Source: Deltaproteobacteria bacterium
GTDB taxonomy: Bacteria > Desulfobacterota > Desulfobaccia > Desulfobaccales > 0-14-0-80-60-11
Length of the DNA stretch: 6,173 nt
Direction: 5' to 3'
NCBI GenBank assembly: GCA_021817645.1
Contig: JAKAGH010000196.1
Span: 1 to 6,173 of the forward strand
In this document: positions 1 to 4,922 of the stretch, in pieces
Layout: each line of letters begins with the position of its first letter
How positions within the stretch are numbered: the first letter of the stretch is position 1
Program-made: the position numbers and the translations under genes
Notes under the pieces: model-generated
Seen by the model: only the letters and a program-made list of their open reading frames with translations
The model's database searches: none
What the model was told of the DNA's origin: nothing

Positions 1-3
1 CAA

Positions 4-58
4 GTATATGACGCTAATTAAGGTACCCACATCCCCCCCTTAATCAAAGTTCATATAC
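4..58. repeat. Nested imperfect inverted repeat
   Basis: GTATATGA (4-11) is the exact reverse complement of TCATATAC (51-58). Nested inside, ATTAAGG (17-23) pairs with CCTTAAT (38-44) around a 14-base loop that contains a run of seven C. The gaps between inner and outer arms are 5 and 6 bases, so the two arms could form one interrupted hairpin of 15 base pairs or serve as a pair of protein-binding half-sites. It lies just before the terminator at 77-114, in what is probably the 3' end or 3' flank of a rightward gene outside the window. Its role is unknown. Confidence 0.45.
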
Positions 59-76
59 CATTTTCTCCTTTCACCG

Positions 77-114
77 ACTGGCCGGGTTCCTCCCCCACCT
101 GGCCAGTTTTTTTT
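77..114 (+). terminator. Rho-independent terminator, rightward
   Basis: ACTGGCC (77-83) and GGCCAGT (101-107) form a perfect 7-bp GC-rich stem, possibly extended by GGG/CCC pairing inside the 17-base loop, and are followed by a tract of eight T (107-114). The T tract follows the stem only on the plus strand, so it terminates a rightward transcript entering from left of the window. Read on the minus strand the hairpin has no U tract. The stop codon of the leftward gene (113-115) overlaps the end of the T tract, so the two genes converge tightly here. Confidence 0.82.
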
Positions 115-484
115 ATGCCCCCTCCTGGGTAGTCGGTTTTTGACCCAACTCCCCCAGCCTTTGCAGACATTCTTCGGCGTCCAGGCGCTCCGCCAGGAAT
201 TCTTTGAGGATCAACAGAACGGGGTTGGTGGCGAAAAACTCCTCCAGGGCCAACCGGTCCCCCAGGCTGGGAAATTCCAGGTGAATTTTCAGGCTCTCGG
301 CTAGGTCCTGAAAGACCTGCAACTGCCGCATCTCCGCCTGCCGCATCTGCCCCTCGACCTGAAAGAGCAATTTCCTGAGGCCGGCCAGGTAATCTTCCCG
401 TTCCCGGTATTCCCGGCGCTTATGCGCCAAGACATTGAGCTGGTGCTGCCTGGCCAGATCGCCGTAAGGGATGACTTTTCCCAT
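113..484 (-). CDS. Uncharacterised 123-aa helical protein
   Basis: I do not recognise the family. The ATG at 484 is preferred because GGGAGG lies about 10 bases upstream. The open frame extends up to 616, but that extension would cross the hisI start and adds a low-complexity N-terminus. The protein opens with MGKVIPYGDLA, then has a strongly charged helical stretch (about residues 20-65, rich in Arg, Glu, Gln and Leu) with coiled-coil character. A second helical part (about 75-115) is rich in Leu and Glu. There is no signal peptide, membrane segment or Cys/His metal site, so it is probably cytosolic. It is divergent from hisI and its stop codon abuts the rightward terminator at 77-114. Codon use and GC match the his genes, so it looks native and not imported. 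Confidence 0.72.
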   Translation of the reverse strand: MGKVIPYGDLARQHQLNVLAHKRREYREREDYLAGLRKLLFQVEGQMRQAEMRQLQVFQDLAESLKIHLEFPSLGDRLALEEFFATNPVLLILKEFLAERLDAEECLQRLGELGQKPTTQEGA

Positions 485-560
485 AGCCCCGTCCTCCCGC
501 TGTTTAAAATTTAGCATCCAACCTTGCAGATTTAAATGAAAAAGGATAATTTTTCTGGAT
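485..560. promoter_or_regulatory. Divergent promoter region upstream of hisI
   Basis: This 76-base gap separates two divergent start codons and must hold promoters for both genes unless hisI is served from further away. It is AT-rich compared with its flanks and contains the palindrome ATTTAAAT (530-537). On the plus strand TTGCAG (524-529) followed after 17 bases by TAATTT (547-552) is a weak sigma70-like candidate, but it would leave almost no leader before the hisI ATG. On the minus strand TTTAAA followed after 17 bases by TAAATT is a comparable weak candidate. No attenuator, leader peptide or His-codon run is seen. Confidence 0.35.
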
Positions 561-950
561 ATGAACCAGAAAGAAGATTTGGATTTCGCCAAAATGGGGG
601 GCCTGATTCCCGCCATTGTTCAGGACGCGGCTTCGGGCGAGGTGTTGATGCTGGCTTTCATGGACCCCGCAGCCTGGGACCTGACTCTGAAGACCGGAGA
701 GGCCCATTACTACAGCCGCACCCGCAACAAAATCTGGCATAAAGGGGAAACCTCCGGCCATGTGCAGCGGGTCAAAGCCATTTATCTTGATTGCGACCAG
801 GATACGGTGCTCCTGAAGGTGGAGCAGGTGGGCGGAGCCGCCTGCCATACCGGCCACCGCAGCTGTTTTCACCGCCGTCGCCAAGGAGAGGGCTGGCAGG
901 TGGAGGGTTCCCTAATCTTTGATCCCCAGGAGGTATATCGGGGTGAATAA
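561..950 (+). CDS. hisI: Phosphoribosyl-AMP cyclohydrolase
   Basis: HisI opens the purine ring of phosphoribosyl-AMP to give ProFAR, the third step of histidine synthesis, in the cytosol. The 129-aa product has the usual length of a stand-alone HisI and lacks the fused HisE pyrophosphohydrolase domain, which must be encoded elsewhere. Family landmarks are GEVLMLAFMD (26-35), the phosphate-binding stretch YYSRTRNKIWHKGETSGH (50-67), the metal-binding cluster D77-C78-D79-Q-D81, and C95 and C102 in GGAACHTGHRSC. The three Asp match the Mg-binding residues and the Cys match the Zn ligands known for the family. The ATG at 561 gives the expected N-terminus. The only Shine-Dalgarno candidate, AAAGGA (541-546), is rather far upstream. 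It is first in an operon with hisG, which it overlaps by 8 bases. Confidence 0.97.
   Translation: MNQKEDLDFAKMGGLIPAIVQDAASGEVLMLAFMDPAAWDLTLKTGEAHYYSRTRNKIWHKGETSGHVQRVKAIYLDCDQDTVLLKVEQVGGAACHTGHRSCFHRRRQGEGWQVEGSLIFDPQEVYRGE
928..933 (+). promoter_or_regulatory. Shine-Dalgarno for hisG, deciding a GTG start
   Basis: A perfect AGGAGG lies inside the end of hisI, 9 bases before GTG 943-945. It selects this GTG over the in-frame TTG at 919, which lies upstream of the Shine-Dalgarno. The placement implies translational coupling between hisI termination (948-950) and hisG initiation. Confidence 0.85.
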
Positions 951-1818
951 ATTGCGACTGGGCATTCCCAAGGGTAGCCTGGAAAAAGCCACCATAGAAC
1001 TTTTTCGCCGTTCCGGCTGGCACATCAAAGCCAATGGCCGCAGTTATTTCCCGGATATCGATGATCCGGAGATCGCCTGTTCCATGTGCCGGGCCCAGGA
1101 GATGAGCCGTTACGTGGCTGACGGCACCCTGGATTGCGGCCTCACGGGCCGGGATTGGACCATGGAAAACGATTCCCAGGTAGAGGTGGTGGCCGACCTC
1201 ATGTACTCCAAGGCCAGCCATAATCCGGTGCGCTGGGTGGTGGCCGTGCCCGCGGATTCCGAGATCCGTTCCCTCAGAGACCTGGCCGGTAAAAAGATCG
1301 CCACCGAACTGGTGAATTACACCCGCCGTTTTTTCTCCCAGCGGCAGATCCCGGTAAAAGTGGAATTCTCCTGGGGGGCCACGGAAGCCAAGGTGGCCGC
1401 GGGGCTGGTGGACGCGGTGGTGGAGGTGACGGAGACCGGCAGCACCATCAAAGCCCACGGCTTGAAGATTATTCATGAACTCTTTCAGAGTAACACCCAG
1501 TTTATCGCCAATCCCCAGGTCTGGCAAAATGATCCCGCCAAGCGGGAGAAGATGGAGAACCTCGCGGTGCTCCTCCTGGGGGCCCTGCGCGCGGAAAAGA
1601 TGGTGGGCCTGAAGATGAATATCCCGGAGCAGCAGTTGAAAGATATCGTTGACCTGCTCCCCAGCCTGCTGGCCCCCACCATCGCTTCTCTCTACGAAAC
1701 GGAATGGTTTTCCGTGGAGGTGGTGGTGAACCAATCCGAAGTGCGCCAGCTCATTCCCCGTCTCATCCGGGCCGGGGCCCAGGGGATTGTGGAGTATCCT
1801 TTGCACAAGGTGATCTAG
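943..1818 (+). CDS. hisG: ATP phosphoribosyltransferase, long form
   Basis: HisG joins ATP and PRPP to give phosphoribosyl-ATP, the first and feedback-controlled step of histidine synthesis. The product is 291 aa from GTG 943, the length of the long (HisG-L) form, which carries its own regulatory domain and needs no HisZ partner. The catalytic part shows LRLGIPKGSL (4-13), DGTLDCGLTGRDW (60-72), ATELVNYTRRFF (120-131) and the PRPP-binding loop EVTETGSTIKAHGL (161-174). The C-terminal ACT-like domain that senses histidine spans about 217-291 and ends in the typical GIVEYPLHKVI. The gene overlaps hisI by 8 bases and is followed 31 bases after its stop by a small exported-protein gene, with no terminator between. 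No other his genes lie in the window. Confidence 0.97.
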   Translation: MNKLRLGIPKGSLEKATIELFRRSGWHIKANGRSYFPDIDDPEIACSMCRAQEMSRYVADGTLDCGLTGRDWTMENDSQVEVVADLMYSKASHNPVRWVVAVPADSEIRSLRDLAGKKIATELVNYTRRFFSQRQIPVKVEFSWGATEAKVAAGLVDAVVEVTETGSTIKAHGLKIIHELFQSNTQFIANPQVWQNDPAKREKMENLAVLLLGALRAEKMVGLKMNIPEQQLKDIVDLLPSLLAPTIASLYETEWFSVEVVVNQSEVRQLIPRLIRAGAQGIVEYPLHKVI

Positions 1819-1849
1819 TCCAGGGAAATCCTGGCAGATGGAGAGAGCC

Positions 1850-2137
1850 ATGGGAAGGCTAGGTAAACTGTGGCTGGCGGCAATTCTGCTGGCGGGGTGT
1901 TTGGTGCCGCCGGGGTTCGCGTGGGGACAAAGGCTGCCGCCCACCAAGCTGGAATTCGGCAGCGGCTCTCAGCAATCCAATAAGCCTGCCCTTCAACAGC
2001 AGGGGCAGCCGAGCCAGGTGCCGAAACAGCAGCGAGGCGCCAAGACCATAAAAAAGAAGCCAGCCAAGGACGCCCCCAAAAGCCAGGGACCTGCAAAACC
2101 CATGCGGGGCGCGCCGGTCGGTGCGTCGCGTCAGTAG
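1850..2137 (+). CDS. Small Lys/Pro/Gln-rich exported protein, possible lipoprotein
   Basis: I do not recognise a family. The 95-aa product starts with a clear export signal: a short basic N-terminus (MGRLGK), a hydrophobic core (LWLAAILLAG) and a possible lipobox L14-A15-G16-C17. Because hydrophobic residues continue after the Cys (LVPPGFAWG), cleavage by signal peptidase I near residue 24-26 is an alternative. The mature part (about 27-95) is low-complexity, basic and probably disordered, rich in Gln, Lys, Pro and Ala with a KTIKKKPAK run. ATG 1850 is preferred because GGAG (1840-1843) is well spaced; ATG 1838 in the same frame would add four residues with a poorer ribosome site. It follows hisG closely and is probably co-transcribed, but nothing ties it to histidine synthesis. 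It ends 17 bases before the convergent HicB-like gene. Confidence 0.72.
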   Translation: MGRLGKLWLAAILLAGCLVPPGFAWGQRLPPTKLEFGSGSQQSNKPALQQQGQPSQVPKQQRGAKTIKKKPAKDAPKSQGPAKPMRGAPVGASRQ

Positions 2138-2154
2138 TAACTGGCAAATTCTTA

Positions 2155-2358
2155 TTATATTAGGTCCGTCGTTCGCAGATAACCGCGGATTGCTTGTTGT
2201 GTATTGGCTATTAATGCAGGCAAATCCGGTGCTTGAGTATAGCAACCGGGAAGTTCCACTATTTCTCCCACCAACCAATTACTTTCTGGATCTTGTTCCA
2301 CCACCAGGGTAAATGACTTTTTAATTTTCTCACTTCTGATGAGTCGAATTATTCTCAT
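2155..2358 (-). CDS. HicB-like antitoxin-family protein, no HicA partner
   Basis: The 67-aa product resembles the short HicB/UPF0150 fold, a partial RNase-H-like domain that acts as antitoxin to the mRNA interferase HicA. Counting from ATG 2358, the core is SFTLVVEQDPESNWLVGEI (about 15-33), then VELPGCYTQAPDLPALI (34-50) and a C-terminal helix NTQQAIRGYL (52-61). This matches the family pattern of a FTLVVE-D-P strand, an LPGC-TQ turn and an AI-x-x-YL helix. No C-terminal ribbon-helix-helix or HTH DNA-binding domain follows, so it is a minimal form. GTG 2367 is an alternative start; neither has a visible Shine-Dalgarno, so translation may depend on coupling to the endonuclease gene ending at 2379. 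No HicA-like gene (about 60-80 aa with a GSHHH-type motif) is found on either side. The DNA is clearly AT-richer than the his genes (22 of 60 bases G or C at 2281-2340). Confidence 0.72.
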   Translation of the reverse strand: MRIIRLIRSEKIKKSFTLVVEQDPESNWLVGEIVELPGCYTQAPDLPALIANTQQAIRGYLRTTDLI

Positions 2359-2380
2359 ATAATTCACTAGGTAAATGACT
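2308..2380. repeat. 11-bp direct repeat around the HicB-like gene start
   Basis: GGTAAATGACT occurs exactly at 2308-2318 and again at 2370-2380, 62 bases apart. The first copy lies in the HicB-like gene, where on the minus strand it encodes Ser-Phe-Thr at the start of the core domain. The second copy covers part of the endonuclease stop codon (2379-2381) and the region upstream of the HicB-like start. It may be a trace of slippage or recombination, or chance. Confidence 0.6.
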
Positions 2381-3338
2381 ACGTTGAAGACCTATCACTA
2401 TAAGGCCCCAGAAACCGCGGCCCGTTGAAATGAATTAAATGCCAGGGTGCATCCGCTACCCAAACTTCCGTTTCCCAAGCTATTTCTGCGAGATAACGCG
2501 TCATAACAGTGCGGGAAGGAAAGGCCGTAACATAGACAAGCCCCGCGGTTGCGCCAGCAAACAACCGGGCAAGCTCTTCATGGCGTTTTGCGTTAACCGG
2601 ACCATGACTGGTTACGGATTCCACCAGTAAAAGCCAATCTTTTTCGGAGTAATAGAGAACAACGTCCGGCATTTTTCCGTGTGAATCTACCGTCACTCCC
2701 AGCTTAGCCAACAATTTTTTATCGAAATATCCCCATTTTTCGCCGGTATCGCCCACATAAACCAAGACCGCTCCAGGTGCAAAGCGCGGGGCAAAATCCT
2801 CTACAATCGCCTTAATAAGTTCGCTATGTTCACCAGGGCTGATCTTGATTTCTTTGCCAGGAGCTATCCGCACTGGAATCAGCTTTTGTACACGCTCTTT
2901 AGCATAGATTTGCGAGAGGGTCTTGTTTGTTGAAAGGTAGTTTTTTAACGAAGTCTCCCATTTCTTTGTGCCAAAGGTTTTCAGCAATTCCAGTGTCTCA
3001 GGGGATATTTGATAAACGGCTTTTGGGCTGTTAACGGGCCTGTCTGGTCTGTCGGGATTATACAGAGCTATCCCGGCTTGAACAAACTGGTGAATAGTTT
3101 GCCGCCGAAAGGTTTCTCGCGTATTTGGGGCGTAGTCCTTGTTATATTGCTTCCGGCTAAACTCCATCATCGGGGTTATGCCGATAAGGGGATTTTCGGC
3201 TTGTGCCCACGTCTTTTTGGGAGTCAGGTTTAAAAGGGCCAATAGGCAAAGGGCGGAACGTTCGTTTCTCTGTCGCCGGGGAAGCCCAAGAGTATCAAGG
3301 ATTTGCAGAGCGCCTTCTATATTTCCGTTTTCATCCAT
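2379..3338 (-). CDS. Type II restriction endonuclease, BsuBI/PstI family
   Basis: This enzyme cuts unmethylated double-stranded DNA. Relatives R.PstI and R.BsuBI recognise CTGCAG, and this one probably does too (inference). The 319-aa length is close to those enzymes. An N-terminal helical, winged-helix-like domain spans about 1-135. The catalytic domain (about 150-315) holds the family signature VYVGDTGEKWGYFDKKLL (193-210), then P224-D225, then LLLVESVTSHGPVNAKRHEEL (236-256) and GLVYVTAFPSR (266-276). P224-D225 and E240 match the PD...E part of a PD-(D/E)XK-like site, but the usual Lys position is Val242. ATG 3338 lies inside the methyltransferase gene (22-base overlap) and has no convincing Shine-Dalgarno, which suggests translational coupling. 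GC is low (25 of 60 at 2881-2940), consistent with transfer. The frame is intact. Confidence 0.93.
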   Translation of the reverse strand: MDENGNIEGALQILDTLGLPRRQRNERSALCLLALLNLTPKKTWAQAENPLIGITPMMEFSRKQYNKDYAPNTRETFRRQTIHQFVQAGIALYNPDRPDRPVNSPKAVYQISPETLELLKTFGTKKWETSLKNYLSTNKTLSQIYAKERVQKLIPVRIAPGKEIKISPGEHSELIKAIVEDFAPRFAPGAVLVYVGDTGEKWGYFDKKLLAKLGVTVDSHGKMPDVVLYYSEKDWLLLVESVTSHGPVNAKRHEELARLFAGATAGLVYVTAFPSRTVMTRYLAEIAWETEVWVADAPWHLIHFNGPRFLGPYSDRSST

Positions 3339-4813
3339 GCAAGACTTTCAATTTTCTGGTCTATTTTCTGTTGAGTCAGTTTGACTCGACCCTTTGCCCA
3401 GACGCCAAGGCGAGTCAGGACGTCACGGCTCGGATATTTAAGCAAGCGCAAATCAGTCGCGTTTACCTGTGTATGGCCGCTAAAAAGACGGAATTGCTCA
3501 TCAACCGCCGTGGAATTGAGAAAAACCGCCAAGCCGTGGGCAAGATTTTCAGGAATTCCCTCTTTGCCGTAATGGAAGACATTAAGGTGATTTTCAAAAC
3601 CAAGCATAGGGCTACTATTAAAGGCGTCTGGATAAACGACACTCGCCATAACCCGGCGCCTTTCTTCCTTGGATGAAAACCGCCTGACCACTACATAATA
3701 ACCATTCGGGTAAAGCCACTTTTCGGTTTCGGCATTCCTTATAATGGCATTCGGTTTTTTCGCACCCGGCTTCGGCCAATCAAGCACCTGTCCCGAAAGA
3801 TGGCTGGGATAAAGCAGGGGGACAGTGCCTCGCCCCGGCATTTGCCGGAGATGAGGCCTTAGCCTGAAATCTACAACCGGCCCGGTCGAAACTTCAAGGC
3901 TAATGTCGGCCAGCGAAAAACGGATAACCGGGGAAACTTCAAGGTGATTGCGTTCAGGCGAAGTGGGAACGTGTATAAAGCTCTCTGCATCATCTGGAAA
4001 AACGATCCGGTCAAAGGGGTAAACATTGGTTTGCATGTCGGTAAAACTATCATCTGTTGACGTGGATACGGTGACGTTTCCCTGTAGGGCGTCCCGTTCA
4101 AGCAAAACGATGATGTTTTCCTGTAAGACATCATCATCCCTGAAGGCGCGGTTACGGGCGGCGAATAGATGAATGTGCTTGATCGATGTCTTGCTAAGGA
4201 TAAGCTCACGAAATGGCCGGTAGTAAGGACCGTTGCAAAAGCTGCGGGGCATAATCGCGACTATTTGGCCGCCTGCCTGCATGAGTTCAATTGTGAGAGC
4301 AACAAAGGCGGAATATAAGTTGACCGTTTCAATCCCGACCCGGCGCAGCAAATGCCGATGACGGGACGCACTATGGATTTTTTTATAAGGCGGGTTCAGG
4401 ATTGCATGAGTAAAGCGCTCTTCCCCTTGAAAAATCAGCTTTACCGCTTCTTCGATAAAATCACTCCGGCGCACAGAAATATCTACACCAAAGCGCCCCT
4501 GATATTTTGCCAGTGTTTGGCATAAAAGCTCCCGTAATTGAGGGTCAATCTCATACGCCACAACTTCGACATGATGAAAGAGGAACCCCCCTGCTGCGAA
4601 GCGATCCAGGGCGGCCCCTGAAAGTGCGCCCATTCCCGTGCCTGCATCTAAAAGTCGGGCTGTTTTTAAAGTTGAAGGGGGGAAAAGGGAGGCCATGAAG
4701 CGGGCAACCGTGGCCGGGGTCATAAACTGCCCCAGTTCGGATTTTCTTTTTTGGCTTAGCTGCTGTCCCACCTCTTTGCGGACAGTCTCAGCCTGTTCAA
4801 GCAAATGGGGCAT
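3317..4813 (-). CDS. N6-adenine DNA methyltransferase, PstI/BsuBI type
   Basis: This enzyme transfers a methyl group from S-adenosylmethionine to an adenine in the recognition site and so protects host DNA from the endonuclease encoded next to it. By analogy with M.PstI the product would be CTGC(m6A)G. The 498-aa length fits the M.PstI/M.BsuBI group. The motif order is that of a gamma-class methyltransferase: LGQFMTP (27-33, motif X), LLDAGTGMGALSGA (54-67, motif I, SAM loop), VVAYEID (84-90, motif II) and the catalytic NPPY (140-143, motif IV), then GGQIVAIMPRSF (181-192). The C-terminal half (about 270-498) should be the target-recognition part. ATG 4813 has a GGGAG-containing purine stretch just upstream. 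It is the first gene of the leftward cassette and overlaps the endonuclease gene by 22 bases. GC is intermediate between the endonuclease and host genes. Confidence 0.94.
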   Translation of the reverse strand: MPHLLEQAETVRKEVGQQLSQKRKSELGQFMTPATVARFMASLFPPSTLKTARLLDAGTGMGALSGAALDRFAAGGFLFHHVEVVAYEIDPQLRELLCQTLAKYQGRFGVDISVRRSDFIEEAVKLIFQGEERFTHAILNPPYKKIHSASRHRHLLRRVGIETVNLYSAFVALTIELMQAGGQIVAIMPRSFCNGPYYRPFRELILSKTSIKHIHLFAARNRAFRDDDVLQENIIVLLERDALQGNVTVSTSTDDSFTDMQTNVYPFDRIVFPDDAESFIHVPTSPERNHLEVSPVIRFSLADISLEVSTGPVVDFRLRPHLRQMPGRGTVPLLYPSHLSGQVLDWPKPGAKKPNAIIRNAETEKWLYPNGYYVVVRRFSSKEERRRVMASVVYPDAFNSSPMLGFENHLNVFHYGKEGIPENLAHGLAVFLNSTAVDEQFRLFSGHTQVNATDLRLLKYPSRDVLTRLGVWAKGRVKLTQQKIDQKIESLAWMKTEI

Positions 4814-4889
4814 ACTCTCCCTTTATCCTTCAACCCATCTCGTGTTGGAGGCATGATAGCACAATTAAACCGATAAATCTTGTCTATCA
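4814..4889 (-). promoter_or_regulatory. Putative promoter and leader of the restriction-modification cassette
   Basis: This AT-rich stretch separates the nrdJ 3' hairpin from the methyltransferase start and is the only place for a cassette-specific promoter. Read on the minus strand it contains TTCTGA, 17 bases, TTTAAT, and also TATCAT a little downstream, both weak matches to sigma70 elements. AAGGGAGAG lies directly before the ATG at 4813 as the ribosome site. No controller-protein gene and no obvious C-box pair were seen. Confidence 0.35.
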
Positions 4890-4921
4890 GAATTTCACCT
4901 CAGTCCCACTTGCTGAAATTC
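4890..4921 (-). other. Stem-loop directly after nrdJ stop
   Basis: GAATTTCA (4890-4897) and TGAAATTC (4914-4921) are perfect 8-bp inverted arms with a 16-base loop, one base past the ribonucleotide reductase stop codon (4923-4925). In the leftward transcript the hairpin is not followed by a U tract, so it is not a standard intrinsic terminator. It could protect the nrdJ mRNA 3' end, weaken read-through into the methyltransferase gene, or be an operator at the edge of the cassette. Confidence 0.45.
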
Positions 4922-4922
4922 C

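Noticed and set aside
1..43. Tail of a rightward gene ending at 19-21 or 41-43
   Set aside because: Two frames are open from the left edge to these stops, but the pieces (6 or 13 codons) are too short to identify or choose between; only the terminator at 77-114 suggests a gene there.
485..616. N-terminal extension of the leftward 123-aa protein up to 616
   Set aside because: It would overlap the hisI start, while the ATG at 484 has its own well-placed GGGAGG.
919..942. Upstream TTG start for hisG
   Set aside because: AGGAGG at 928-933 lies downstream of this TTG and is correctly spaced for GTG 943, which also gives the normal HisG N-terminus.
772..1947. Long leftward open frame (391 codons) across hisI and hisG
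   Set aside because: It is antisense to two confidently identified his genes, its translation is rich in His/Gly/Pro as expected for a GC-rich shadow frame, and no family features appear.
2121..2312. Rightward 63-codon frame opposite the HicB-like gene
   Set aside because: It overlaps the end of the exported protein gene and is the shadow of the HicB-like frame, whose translation shows family motifs.
2359..2378. A HicA toxin gene next to the HicB-like gene
   Set aside because: Only about 20 bases separate the HicB-like start from the endonuclease stop and 17 bases separate its stop from the convergent gene; no HicA-like motif was seen in any frame nearby.
3203..3676. Rightward open frame of 157 codons across the methyltransferase/endonuclease overlap
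   Set aside because: It is antisense to two recognised proteins and has no ribosome site or family features; the endonuclease and methyltransferase frames explain the DNA.
2138..4922. Insertion sequence or long flanking repeats at the cassette ends
   Set aside because: No transposase or integrase frame is present and the flanks share only about six bases (AAATTC), which is not significant.
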